A stretch of 64,000 nt of DNA, from NCBI GenBank assembly GCA_910587695.1, contig CAJUNC010000011.1, forward strand, positions 23,332 to 87,331, written 5' to 3'. This DNA is from an uncultured Lactobacillus sp. GTDB lineage: Bacteria > Bacillota > Bacilli > Lactobacillales > Lactobacillaceae. Numbering within the stretch: the first letter of the stretch is position 1; each line of letters opens with the position of its first letter. This document shows, piece after piece, positions 51,078 to 60,900 of the stretch. Under the pieces are notes generated by a model. It saw nothing but the letters and a program-made list of their open reading frames with translations, was not told the DNA's origin and ran no database searches. A program made the translations under genes and the position numbers.

Positions 51078-51260
51078 ATGAAGAAATACTTGGAGATCGT
51101 AGAAAATGCTGGAGTTACCTTGTTCGTTGCTTTTATTTTTGTTGGCATAATACATCTTTTGGGGATCGATTTCAATATAAAGAGATATATTTATATGGTT
51201 ATAGGAACGATATTTGTTATGTCTTTAATTGATATTATTAGGATAAAGCGTTCACGATAG
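51078..51260 (+). CDS. Small membrane protein
   Basis: A 60-aa protein with two hydrophobic segments (AGVTLFVAFIFVGIIHLLGI and YIYMVIGTIFVMSLIDII) and a basic end (RIKRSR). GGGGAGG precedes the ATG at good spacing. Family unknown. It is followed by a hairpin terminator at 51315. Probably co-transcribed with the preceding small membrane protein gene. Confidence 0.6.
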   Translation: MKKYLEIVENAGVTLFVAFIFVGIIHLLGIDFNIKRYIYMVIGTIFVMSLIDIIRIKRSR

Positions 51261-51314
51261 AACCATAGTTGTTGGCTCTTTGTCAACCACTGTATAAAGA
51301 GTAAATATTTTTAG

Positions 51315-51370
51315 AGAAGCTCTGTGAGAATGGCTAAAGCTGTTTTCACAGAGCTTCTTATATCTTTTGT
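51315..51370 (+). terminator. Terminator after the small membrane proteins
   Basis: AGAAGCTCTGTGA (51315-51327) and TCACAGAGCTTCT (51346-51358) form a perfect 13-bp stem, followed by TATATCTTTT. Confidence 0.7.
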
Positions 51371-51390
51371 TCAACTTAGGAGGGCATTTT

Positions 51391-51414
51391 ATGTCTATGC
51401 TTAAAAAAGTTTAA
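51391..51414 (+). other. Seven-codon reading frame with a strong ribosome site
   Basis: AGGAGGGCATTTT precedes ATG 51391, which encodes MSMLKKV and a stop. It may be a leader peptide or the start of a gene truncated by deletion. The AT-rich 222 bp that follow (51415-51636) hold no gene; they lead into the opp operon and presumably contain its promoter, though I see no clear boxes. Confidence 0.35.
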
Positions 51415-51636
51415 TTTTATCTAGAATAAATCTCATAAAAAATTATAGTTTTTTATATTGGGTTTAACGGTTAACTTGCAATTCGAAGATCAATTATTTT
51501 TTATAATTAGTATTAATGCTATTAATTTAAGTAAAAGTAATATATTTTTAAATTTAATTTTGGTTAAAAAGTTATTGTAAAAATCAAGTGTAAGGTTTAT
51601 TATGGATTAAAAATAAATGAAAGGAGAAGTGATAGA

Positions 51637-52614
51637 GTGAGAGACATATTAGTTATGGCTGGAGTCGATGTCGATTTTAAACTCGATGGAACTTTTTATA
51701 ACGCCGTCGATAAAGTAGATCTAACTGTCAAAGAAGGTGAGACATTAGCGATCGTGGGCGAATCGGGGTGTGGTAAAAGTACCTTAGCAACAAGTATCAT
51801 GGGGCTTCACGATCAGGTGACGACCAAAGTGAGTGGAAGTATCAAATTTGAGGACAAAGAGATCTGTGGTATCACAACAAAAGAACTAGAAAAGATCAGA
51901 GGAGCACAGATCGCTATGATCTTTCAAGATCCCTTAGCTGCATTAAATCCTTTGATGCGGATCGAAGAGCAGATCAAAGAAAGCTTGGATCTACATACAA
52001 AACTTTCAGAAAAAGAAAAACAAGCACGAGTCTTTGAATTGTTGCGTAAAGTTGGGATCGAGGATGTAAAAAGGACAGCAAGACAGTATCCGCATGAACT
52101 TTCAGGTGGGATGCGCCAACGTGTCATGATCGCTATTGCAGTTGCGTGTGAGCCTAAGTTGATCATTGCTGATGAACCAACAACGGCTTTAGATGTAACT
52201 ATTCAAGCACAGATATTAGATCTATTAGAGTCAATAAAAAAGGAGAAAAACTCAGGGATCATATTGATCACGCATGATCTAGGAGTGGTTGCTCAAGTAG
52301 CTGATCGGGTAGCGGTCATGTATGCTGGGCAAGTAGTCGAAAGTGGGACAGCCAGTGACATTTTCAATGCGCCAAAGCATCCCTATACACGTTCGTTACT
52401 TCGTGCAATGCCCCAAGCTAAAACGCCCACAGATGAGTTGTATGTTATCTCAGGTAATGTTCCTTCTTTAAAGAAGATAGCAACTACTGGGTGTCGATTT
52501 GCGCCAAGGATCGATCCTAAAGCAAATGTCCGTCATGAAAAAGAACCGAAATTACATGAGGTGACGCCCGGGCATTTTGTACGCTGTACTTGCTATTTGG
52601 ATCTTCAATTTTAG
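51637..52614 (+). CDS. oppD: Oligopeptide ABC transporter ATPase OppD
   Basis: A 325-aa ATPase of the peptide transporter group. Walker A GESGCGKSTLATS is near residue 42, signature ELSGGMRQRVMIAIAVA near 150, Walker B LIIADEPTTALDVT near 172. The C-terminal oligopeptide/dipeptide domain contains the Cys-rich GCRFAPR and VRCTCY segments, which in this group can bind an iron-sulfur cluster. GTG is the start, after AAAGGAG. First gene of oppDFBCA; GATC-rich native codons. Confidence 0.93.
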   Translation: MRDILVMAGVDVDFKLDGTFYNAVDKVDLTVKEGETLAIVGESGCGKSTLATSIMGLHDQVTTKVSGSIKFEDKEICGITTKELEKIRGAQIAMIFQDPLAALNPLMRIEEQIKESLDLHTKLSEKEKQARVFELLRKVGIEDVKRTARQYPHELSGGMRQRVMIAIAVACEPKLIIADEPTTALDVTIQAQILDLLESIKKEKNSGIILITHDLGVVAQVADRVAVMYAGQVVESGTASDIFNAPKHPYTRSLLRAMPQAKTPTDELYVISGNVPSLKKIATTGCRFAPRIDPKANVRHEKEPKLHEVTPGHFVRCTCYLDLQF

Positions 52615-52632
52615 ATGAGGAAGTGATGTAAA

Positions 52633-53571
52633 TTGGAAAAATTATTGACGATCAAAGATCTAAAAGTTTATTATCCGATCAGATCGGGGATCTTAAATAA
52701 GGTAACTGGTCATATCAAAGCAGTAGATGGGGTAGATCTCAGTATTGAACCTGGCAAAACGTATGGGATCATTGGTGAATCTGGTTCTGGCAAATCGACG
52801 ATCGGAAAAACGATCGCTGGTTTAGAAAAAGCAACTTCAGGACAGATCAAATATCAAGGAGTAGATGTTTTACATAGTAGGGCGCGTAAGAAAATAAATT
52901 ATAACAAGGATGTCCAAATGATCTTTCAAGATTCGCTGTCAAGCTTGAATCCTAAAAAGAAGATCAAAGATATCATCGCACAGCCGTTGAAAAATTTTGA
53001 ACGGTTATCTGAACTTGAATTGAAAAAAAGGATCAAAGATATTATTGAGGTCGTCGGTTTAGATGAAGATAGTTTACATAAATATCCACACCAATTCTCT
53101 GGTGGTCAAAGACAACGGATCGATATTGCAAGGGCGATCGCGACACGACCTAAATTGATCATTGCAGATGAACCTGTTTCGGCGTTGGATCTTTCAGTTC
53201 AAGCACAAGTTTTGAATTATTTGAAAAAGATCCAACAAGAATATCAAGTGGCATATCTCTTTATCTCTCATGATCTAGGGGTCGTATATCATATGTGCGA
53301 TACATTAGCGATCATGCACCGCGGGCGTTTTGTTGAAGTTGGTGAGCGTGAAGATATCTATCAAGATCCACAACATATCTATACTAAAAGATTGTTAGCC
53401 GCGATCCCGCAAGTCGATATTGCTAAACGCCAAGAAAATAAGAGCAGACGTCAACAAATAGAAGAAGAATTCCTAAAAAATATGGCTTCTGGATATGATG
53501 AAAATGGGCGCCCCTATCCGTTGAAGAGATTGAGTGCTACTCATTTAGTCGCTAAAAAAGGAGATGAGTAG
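52633..53571 (+). CDS. oppF: Oligopeptide ABC transporter ATPase OppF
   Basis: A 312-aa ATPase paired with OppD. Walker A GESGSGKSTIGKT is near residue 50, signature QFSGGQRQRIDIARAIA near residue 157, Walker B LIIADEPVSALDLS near 178, H-loop FISHDLGVV near 212. TTG is the start, with GAGGAAGTG upstream. The C-terminal tail ends in a short oligopeptide-type extension. It powers uptake through OppBC. Confidence 0.92.
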   Translation: MEKLLTIKDLKVYYPIRSGILNKVTGHIKAVDGVDLSIEPGKTYGIIGESGSGKSTIGKTIAGLEKATSGQIKYQGVDVLHSRARKKINYNKDVQMIFQDSLSSLNPKKKIKDIIAQPLKNFERLSELELKKRIKDIIEVVGLDEDSLHKYPHQFSGGQRQRIDIARAIATRPKLIIADEPVSALDLSVQAQVLNYLKKIQQEYQVAYLFISHDLGVVYHMCDTLAIMHRGRFVEVGEREDIYQDPQHIYTKRLLAAIPQVDIAKRQENKSRRQQIEEEFLKNMASGYDENGRPYPLKRLSATHLVAKKGDE

Positions 53572-54531
53572 ATGGCAAAAACGATCATACGAAGATTACT
53601 TATCATGATCCCAGAACTTGTGATCTTGAGTATCTTGGTCTTTATGTTGGCTAAATTGATGCCAGGCGATCCGTTTACTGGCCTATTGACACCACAGACT
53701 TCAGCCGAACAGATCCATCAGTTGAAAGTGCAAGCAGGTCTTTATGATCCTTGGTATGTTCAATATTGGCATTGGATAGTCCGCATGTTTCACGGTGATC
53801 TGGGGATGAGTTATCAGTTCAAATCTCCTGTTGCTAGTCTGATCGCTGAGCGTGCGACTAATACATTATGGTTATCATTACTTACAGTCATTTTGAGTTA
53901 TGCGATCGCTATTCCGTTAGGTGTTGTTGCGGGACGTTATGAAAATAGCAAGAAAGACAAATTGATCCAATTTTACAGTTTTGTGGTCTATGCGATCCCA
54001 GCTTTTGTCTTTTACTTGTTAGGAGTGTATATCTTTGGCTATAAATTACATTGGTTCCCGACTTCTGGTTCAGTCAGTGTCAATGCTGAAGAGGGGATGA
54101 GCTATCTTTTTTCGCGGATCGATCATATGATCTTGCCAGCTGTATTGATGGCATTGTTGTCGACGACGTCTATTATCCAGTATCTCAGAAGTGAGATCAT
54201 CGATAATACCAATCAAGATTTTGTTAAGACTGCAAGAGCCAAAGGCGTTTCTGAGCGATCAGTTTTTTGGAAGCATATCTTGCGTAATTCATTATTACCG
54301 ATCGCGGCATTTTTTGGTTACTCGATCACAGGTTTATTAGGCGGTTCGATCTTTGTCGAGACGATCTTTGGTTATCCAGGGATGGGGTTATTGTTTATGG
54401 ATTCGATCGGTAGTCGTGATTATTCAGTCATAACAGCTTTAGTCATGTTGTATGGGGCATTGAACCTATTAGGGACGTTGTTGTCTGATATCGTCTTGAG
54501 TATCGTTGATCCAAGGGTCCGGATCGAATAG
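53572..54531 (+). CDS. oppB: Oligopeptide ABC transporter permease OppB
   Basis: A 319-aa permease with six predicted helices. The N-terminal IIRRLLIMIPELVILSILVFML, the periplasmic-type loop LMPGDPF, and the EAA loop DFVKTARAKGVSERSVFWKHILRNSLLPI near residue 220, which docks to the ATPase, are typical. It starts directly at the oppF stop, so the genes are coupled. Confidence 0.93.
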   Translation: MAKTIIRRLLIMIPELVILSILVFMLAKLMPGDPFTGLLTPQTSAEQIHQLKVQAGLYDPWYVQYWHWIVRMFHGDLGMSYQFKSPVASLIAERATNTLWLSLLTVILSYAIAIPLGVVAGRYENSKKDKLIQFYSFVVYAIPAFVFYLLGVYIFGYKLHWFPTSGSVSVNAEEGMSYLFSRIDHMILPAVLMALLSTTSIIQYLRSEIIDNTNQDFVKTARAKGVSERSVFWKHILRNSLLPIAAFFGYSITGLLGGSIFVETIFGYPGMGLLFMDSIGSRDYSVITALVMLYGALNLLGTLLSDIVLSIVDPRVRIE

Positions 54532-54539
54532 GAGGTGAC

Positions 54540-55430
54540 ATGATGGAGAAAAATATGGTAGCTCAAAAAGATGACTCTGCTTTTCAAATGGTCAAGCGAG
54601 AGTTTTTAAGAGATAAATGGGCATTGACGTGTTTGGTCTTATTGAGCATCGTGTTGTTGACGATCTTTGTTTGGTCGCTTTTCCTCGATCAAGATAAAGT
54701 CATGACAGTCGATATCTTGCGACAATACGAGCGTCCTGGAGTAGATGGGATGTTGTTAGGAGCTGATCAAGGCGGACGAGATGTCTTAGCGATGTTGATC
54801 TTAGGCGCAAAAAATTCGATCATGATCGGCCTAGCTGTGACGGTCTTGATGCTTGTTATTGGGATCTTGTTTGGTGTTATCGCAGGCTACTATGGTGGCA
54901 TAGTTGATAATTTGATGATGCGTTTTTTGGATTTTATGATGACTTTACCGATGTTACTTTTAGTCATCGTTATCGTTTCGATCATTCCACATTATACGAT
55001 GATGACTTTTGTGTTAGTCATGGGAGCATTTTATTGGGTCAGCACCGCACGTCTCATACGCTCAAAAGCGTTATCAGAAGCTAGAAAAGACTACATCAGT
55101 GCAGCTAAGACCTCGGGGACGAGCGATCTTAGGATCATTTTTGGCGAGTTGATCCCTAATCTGAGTTCGATCATCGTAGTTGAAGCCATCTTGAGTTTGA
55201 CAGCTAATATCGGGATCGAAGTTGGTCTGACTTTCTTGGGATTTGGCTTGCCTGATTCAGTCCCGAGTTTAGGAACTTTGATCAGTTATGCACAAGATCC
55301 AGATGTTTTGACCGCCAAATTTTGGGTCTGGCTTCCCGCTTCATTACTTATTTTATTTATCTGTGTTGGTATCAGTTATGTTGGCAATGTTGTCAGAAGG
55401 ACTTTGGATGCTAGACAACGTTTAGGTTAA
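54540..55430 (+). CDS. oppC: Oligopeptide ABC transporter permease OppC
   Basis: A 296-aa permease with six helices and the OppC-type N-terminal extension. GADQGGRDVLAMLILGAKNSIMIG near residue 75 is the family signature, and the EAA loop SEARKDYISAAKTSGTSDLRIIF is near residue 178. GGAGGTG lies just before two adjacent ATG codons (54540 and 54543). It forms the channel with OppB. Confidence 0.93.
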   Translation: MMEKNMVAQKDDSAFQMVKREFLRDKWALTCLVLLSIVLLTIFVWSLFLDQDKVMTVDILRQYERPGVDGMLLGADQGGRDVLAMLILGAKNSIMIGLAVTVLMLVIGILFGVIAGYYGGIVDNLMMRFLDFMMTLPMLLLVIVIVSIIPHYTMMTFVLVMGAFYWVSTARLIRSKALSEARKDYISAAKTSGTSDLRIIFGELIPNLSSIIVVEAILSLTANIGIEVGLTFLGFGLPDSVPSLGTLISYAQDPDVLTAKFWVWLPASLLILFICVGISYVGNVVRRTLDARQRLG

Positions 55431-55445
55431 AGAGGAGGAATTTTT

Positions 55446-57191
55446 ATGAATAAAACACGTAGCGCAAAATGGATGGTGACTGCTTTAACTACAGTAACTA
55501 TTTTAGGTGGACTCTATCTGAGTTCAACGACGATCAAAGCAGCTCAAGATCTAAAGACTGAATATAAGAACACAGCTCCTGCTAAAAAGGGTGGGACGTT
55601 AAAAGTTGGTTATGTTAACGATGGTTCGTTTAAGGGCGTTTTTTCGCCAGAGCTTTCAAATGATGCAGCAACTACTGACGTCTCTCAATTTGGACAAGTT
55701 GGTCTGTTTAATACCGATAAGAATTATAAGATCAAAAAAGGTGGTCTAGCTGATTTAGATATCGATAATGAGGCAAAGACTGCGACAGTCAAGATCTCAG
55801 ATAAGACTAACTGGTCAGATGGACAACCAGTTGTGGCGAGAGATCTGGTCTTTGCGTATGAGATCTTAGCTAATAAAGAGAGTGGTTCTGCTAGATATAG
55901 TGATGAATTGGCGCATATCGAAGGAATGGAAGAATACCATGATGGTCAAGCAGATTCTATCTCTGGTCTAGAGATCAAAGACGACAAGACATTGGTGATC
56001 CACTTTAAAGAAATGGCACCAACGATGCAAACATCTGGTGCTGGTTATATCTGGGAATACGCCGAACCCTACCACTACTTAAAAGATGTCGCGATGAAAG
56101 ATCTAGCTTCAAGCGATAAAGTACGGAAAAAACCGTTATTTTATGGGCCATTCAAGATCAAAAAGATGGTCAGAGGAGAATCGATCGAGTGGGTCCCAAA
56201 TACCTACTATAAGTCAAAACCAAAATTAGATAAGATCACCGTTGAAACAGTAGGGACTTCTCAAGCAGCAACGGCAATAAAAGCTGGGAAGTACGATGTC
56301 TTACTCAATCAAACACCAGATATTTACAATAGCGTCAAAGATAATAAAGATACAGTCGAACTTGGGAAAAAGATGCTTTATTATAGCTACATGGGCTTTA
56401 GAGTAGGAACTGTCGATAAAGATGGTAATAGTGTCATGGATAAATCAGCAGTGACAAATGATCGTGCTTTGAGACAGGCTTTAGCTTATGCGATGAATAT
56501 TGATCAAGTCCAAGAAAAATTCGGTTATGGTCTCTCTTATCGTGCCAATACAGTCGTGCCTGAAGCCTTTGGTAAGTGGAACGATAAAGATGCTAAAGGA
56601 TTTAAGTACAATATGAAAAAAGCTAAGGCACTTTTAGACAAAGCAGGATATAAGGTCCAAAAAGATGGTTATCGGACACGTCCCAACGGTAAGAAATTGA
56701 CTTTGACTCTATTAGCAAACAAATCGACGAAAAACTTCGAAGCTTCCCTGACAAACTACATCCAAAAATGGAAAGAGCTTGGAGTACGTGTCAAGTTGAT
56801 GAATGGCCGTTTACAAGAGTTCAATACGACAACAGAGAAGCTACTCAGTGGTTCAAAAGATTTTGATATCTGGTTGGGAGCATGGTCGACCTCTTCAGAA
56901 CCAACTGATGTTGCAAGAACATATTCAGCTAGTTCAGCATATAATATGGGGCATTTTGTAACTAAAGAAAATACTGAATTGATCAACTCATTGAGTTCAA
57001 AGGAAGCATTTGATGAAAATTATCGTAGAGAACAGTTCTACAAGTGGCAAGAATACATGAATAAAGAAGCCTATATCGTACCAGTTTCATTTACGCACGA
57101 TACGATCACAGTTTCAAAGAAAGTCAAAGGGATGACTTTAGATGTTACTAAAGCAAATGATTTTTGGAAAGATGTTGCATTGACCAAATAA
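55446..57191 (+). CDS. oppA: Oligopeptide-binding protein OppA without a lipobox
   Basis: A 581-aa extracellular solute-binding protein of family 5. The core contains DLVFAYEILANKESG, YHYLKDV and LRQALAYAMNIDQVQEKFGYG, and ends with VPVSFTHDTITVSKKVKG. The signal peptide (NKTRSAKWMVTALTTVTILGGLYL) is followed by TTIKAAQ, a signal-peptidase-I-type site, with no Cys. Most Gram-positive OppA are lipoproteins, so this one may be released, held by its uncleaved helix, or bound by other proteins. AGAGGAGG precedes the ATG. Confidence 0.9.
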   Translation: MNKTRSAKWMVTALTTVTILGGLYLSSTTIKAAQDLKTEYKNTAPAKKGGTLKVGYVNDGSFKGVFSPELSNDAATTDVSQFGQVGLFNTDKNYKIKKGGLADLDIDNEAKTATVKISDKTNWSDGQPVVARDLVFAYEILANKESGSARYSDELAHIEGMEEYHDGQADSISGLEIKDDKTLVIHFKEMAPTMQTSGAGYIWEYAEPYHYLKDVAMKDLASSDKVRKKPLFYGPFKIKKMVRGESIEWVPNTYYKSKPKLDKITVETVGTSQAATAIKAGKYDVLLNQTPDIYNSVKDNKDTVELGKKMLYYSYMGFRVGTVDKDGNSVMDKSAVTNDRALRQALAYAMNIDQVQEKFGYGLSYRANTVVPEAFGKWNDKDAKGFKYNMKKAKALLDKAGYKVQKDGYRTRPNGKKLTLTLLANKSTKNFEASLTNYIQKWKELGVRVKLMNGRLQEFNTTTEKLLSGSKDFDIWLGAWSTSSEPTDVARTYSASSAYNMGHFVTKENTELINSLSSKEAFDENYRREQFYKWQEYMNKEAYIVPVSFTHDTITVSKKVKGMTLDVTKANDFWKDVALTK

Positions 57192-57198
57192 TTTTATA

Positions 57199-57230
57199 AA
57201 ACACTGTGTCAATTGATGCAGTGTTTTTTT
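57199..57230 (+). terminator. Terminator of the opp operon
   Basis: AAACACTG and CAGTGTTT pair around a 12-nt loop, followed by a T-run, just past the oppA stop. Confidence 0.88.
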
Positions 57231-57289
57231 GTGAGTGGATACTTGACTAAAAAGTAGTTTTTGCTATTGCAGTTACTAGGGGAATAGTA

Positions 57290-57479
57290 GTGTATAAAGT
57301 CAAATTTATAAATAAATTCAAAAAAGCTATAAGTTACGGAAAAGTATCGTAACTATCAATTAACTGGTGAGTTTATCAGATATTATAAATGTCATATTAA
57401 GCACAATCGGTTGCTGATATATCTTGTAGAAGATGACATTGTGATGATCAATACTGGACCACATTCAGACTTATTTTAG
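57290..57479 (+). pseudogene. Decayed YafQ/RelE-type toxin gene
   Basis: Two pieces of a type II toxin are readable in different frames. From GTG 57290 comes YKVKFINKFKKAI; after a frameshift near 57340 comes KYRNYQLTGEFIRYYKCHI, then LLIYLVEDDIVMINTGPHSDLF ending at TAG 57477-57479. The last piece is the typical YafQ C-terminus with the His-Ser-Asp-Leu-Phe ending. The central part is shortened and no antitoxin gene precedes it, so it is inactive. Confidence 0.7.
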
Positions 57480-57923
57480 TTGCTCAAGTTGAGTGGCTAT
57501 TTCTTTATTTGTTCGATAGAATGTAAAGTTAATTTTATAGAAGAAAATGATATAGATATGCCTTTACAAGGTGTTGACTTGTTGCCTCTAAAACTCATTA
57601 TAGTGGATTTGATCAAAGTTTTGACGTTGCATAAATTGGTGTAATTAATATTTATTGAGGAAACGTAGGAAAATTTTGCTGACTGAAGTACTAGAGACAA
57701 TGAATTATAGTAAGGCGCCAACTATTGGTATAGAATTAATGTTGGCAAATAGAGATTGTGACATAAGTATTTTTTCGTATTATATATATTTTGAACAGAG
57801 TAATGATGTTTAAATGAAATTATTATTTAGTTGGTAGTATAATTTGCATAAGTAATATATACTAATTTCAGAATATATAGAGTAGTAGCAACATTTTGCT
57901 GTAGTTGAAAGTAGGGAGAAATA
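57480..57923. other. AT-rich gap without an intact gene
   Basis: I see no gene with a start and ribosome site here. A frame open from about 57660 to 57812 is unrecognised and lacks initiation signals. The gap probably holds further decayed accessory DNA and the promoter of the helicase/methyltransferase pair; AGGGAGAA at 57914 is the ribosome site for the next gene. Confidence 0.5.
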
Positions 57924-60900
57924 TTGGCACATTATCCACAATTTATAGATAATAAAAGAAAAACGTTAGCAAATGTTTTACGTGAAATTGCACCTGACTA
58001 TAAGGTTTTAAGAATAGCAACTGGTTATTGGGATTTAGCTGGTACATTAGAAATAATTGATAAGATAGAAAATTATGAGAAGATTAATTTACTCATTGGA
58101 CAGGAACCGTTGGCTGATCATTTACAAAAGAAATATAATATCTTAGCTGATGAAAATTTATTGTTTCCAGATAATTATATTCGTTCTGATCTTGAAGAAT
58201 ATGGAGATGTAGCCGAAATTAATGAGCTTCGCGAAACTGCACGAAAATTAGTAGAACTTATAAAGAAAAAAAGATTAGAAGTAAAAATTTTTAGAAAACC
58301 ACGTTTACATGCAAAAACGTATATTTTTGGTGATTTGGGGGAGGGACATTCTGTAGGGATTATTGGCTCTTCAAACTTTACTAAGGCAGGATTGACTACA
58401 AGTCAAGAATTGAATTTTTTGACAGATGATTATAAGATCGTCGAGTTTGAACCTAAAACTAGTAATCAAGAAAATGGACATATTACGTGGTTTGATGAAC
58501 TTTGGAACGATTCTGAAGCAGAAGAGTGGTCTGGTGATTTCACCGAAATCATAAGCAATAGTCCAGTTGGAAATAAAATGTTTGGACCGTATGATGTGTA
58601 TATAAAAACATTAATGGAAGTTTTTCCCGATGAATTAGTTGAGGTGGAGGCATTCGATAAGGATATAGAAGATGTATTACATGAATTTCAAAAACAGAAT
58701 GCATTAAGTTTACGAAGGAAGTTAGATACGATGGGTGTTGCCATGTTATCAGATTCAGTCGGTTTAGGTAAAACAATAACTGCAGCAGCAATAATTAAGC
58801 AGTATATAAGGGATGGTAAAACCAATATAGCAATAATTCCACCAGCATCTTTAAAAAGACAGTGGGTAGATGAACTTGAAAGTGATAGATGGGAACTCAG
58901 CGAACATCGAGATTTTGAAATTTATACTCAACAAGATAAGCGAAAATTGGATGAGCTCATTGAAAAATCGAGAAAAAGAAAAAACGGTAAAAATGAAATT
59001 GATCTATTTGTTGTAGATGAAGCACATAATTTAAGAAATACAAATTCCACTAGATATAGACAGATATTAGAATTGTTTCAGGAAAATCCTAATTCAAAAG
59101 TGTTACTTCTTACAGCTACTCCGATCAATAATTCATTGATGGATTTTGCAAATCAAATTCAGCTAGGATCAAAGGGAGACTTGGTTTCTGTAAATGTTCC
59201 ATATACTACAGGGAAATCGGATTTAGAATACATTGATTTTTTTGTAGCATTGAAAAGAATTCAATCTCAAGTAACTAGAGCAGAAAGAGCTGGGGAAAAA
59301 ATAGATTGGGATATTTATAAAAATACACTTACATCTGGAATTAGACATTATTTGGTACGTTCAACGAGACAAGGGGTTATCAAGAGAAACGCTATAGAAC
59401 CAGTAGATCCAGAAAGTGGAAAATTATTTCCAGATACGCGTGTAGAACAGTTTGTTTATAGTTATAGCAAAGAAGATACTCTGTTACTAAAGGGCGCAAT
59501 TGAAGCGGAAATAACACGAACTTTTGAAGGATTAGATCCCAGAAAACTAAATTTAGATTTTGTTAGTGAACTTACTCAAAGAACACAACATCCCATAGAC
59601 TTATTTGCTTCCATCAAGGAATTACAGAAAAAAGATATTAGAAAAGTGGTAGAAGATAACGATATACGCCCAAACTATGGAAATCAAAGAATTTTCACAG
59701 ATGAGATGTCGGAAACTTTGATACCTTTAATCTTTCAATTGATCAATTTTTTAGGTTTTGTACCGTATAAGCCTGAATCGTACTTAAAAAAAGTATATGC
59801 TAAATCTATCCCAGAAATTCGTGCAACAAAACTAACTGGAACTCAAAGATCACAATTAGCAATTCATAATATGCTTTATGTTACATGGTTAAAACGCTTA
59901 GAATCTTCGATGATGGCATTACTAAAATCATTAAATAACTACCAGCATAGGATCGAATTGTTTGAAAAATGGCTAAATAAGGGTTTTATAATTAATTTGT
60001 CGGATATATCTTTGTTAGAAAATGAATATGGAGAAGATATTGATAAGGCTTTTAATGACTATGAATCCTACTTAATTGAACTTGATGAAGCAATGGATAA
60101 AGAGTCTGATGATATAAAAAAAAGGGGGATAGAAAGGAAAGAAGCTGATCCGCAAATTTACAATATAAAACAGCTTCGAAAAGATATCGAGAGAGATAAG
60201 TCAATAATTAGTTTACTTATCAAGATTTTGAACTTACTAACAGAACAAGGTAAGGATGAAAAAGTAAATAGTTTCGCTAAAAGTCTCGTTAAACAAATGA
60301 AAGATAAAAAGTATGGTAAAAAGGTACTAGTGTTTAGTTTCTTTTCAGATACTATTGATTATCTAAAAGAGACTTTACCAACATTATTGGAAAAAGAATT
60401 GCCTAATTTTAGTGAGCAAGCTGTATTTGTCACTGGTAATAGTACCGAAGTAGAGAATATCTCTAAACGCTTTTCACCAAAGAGCAAAAAATATACTTTA
60501 AAAAAAGATGAACAAGAAATAAATTATCTATTTGCTACTGATGTACTCTCGGAAGGACAAAATTTACAGGATGCGGGCATATTAGTTAATTATGATTTGC
60601 ATTGGAACCCCGTGAGGATGATTCAAAGAAATGGACGCATAAATAGATTAGGGTCGCAATATCAAGAAGTTCTGATTGCTAATTCAAGACCGACCGATGA
60701 CTTAGAATCATATTTGAAGTTAGTTAGAAGATTGGAAAGAAAAATCGATACAATTAATTCAACTGTAGGCAACGATCAAAGTATATTAGGTGAGAAAGAA
60801 AACCCAATAGAATTTAATGATATGCTTGAATATTTTGATACAGATGAAAAGAAAGCAAGTAAAGCAGCTAAGAAGTTTGAAAATGAGGGAGATCTATTGG

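Noticed and set aside
57480..57812. Reading frames in the gap before the PLD-helicase gene, including the one open from about 57660.
   Set aside because: No ribosome site, no recognisable domain and AT-rich non-coding-like composition.
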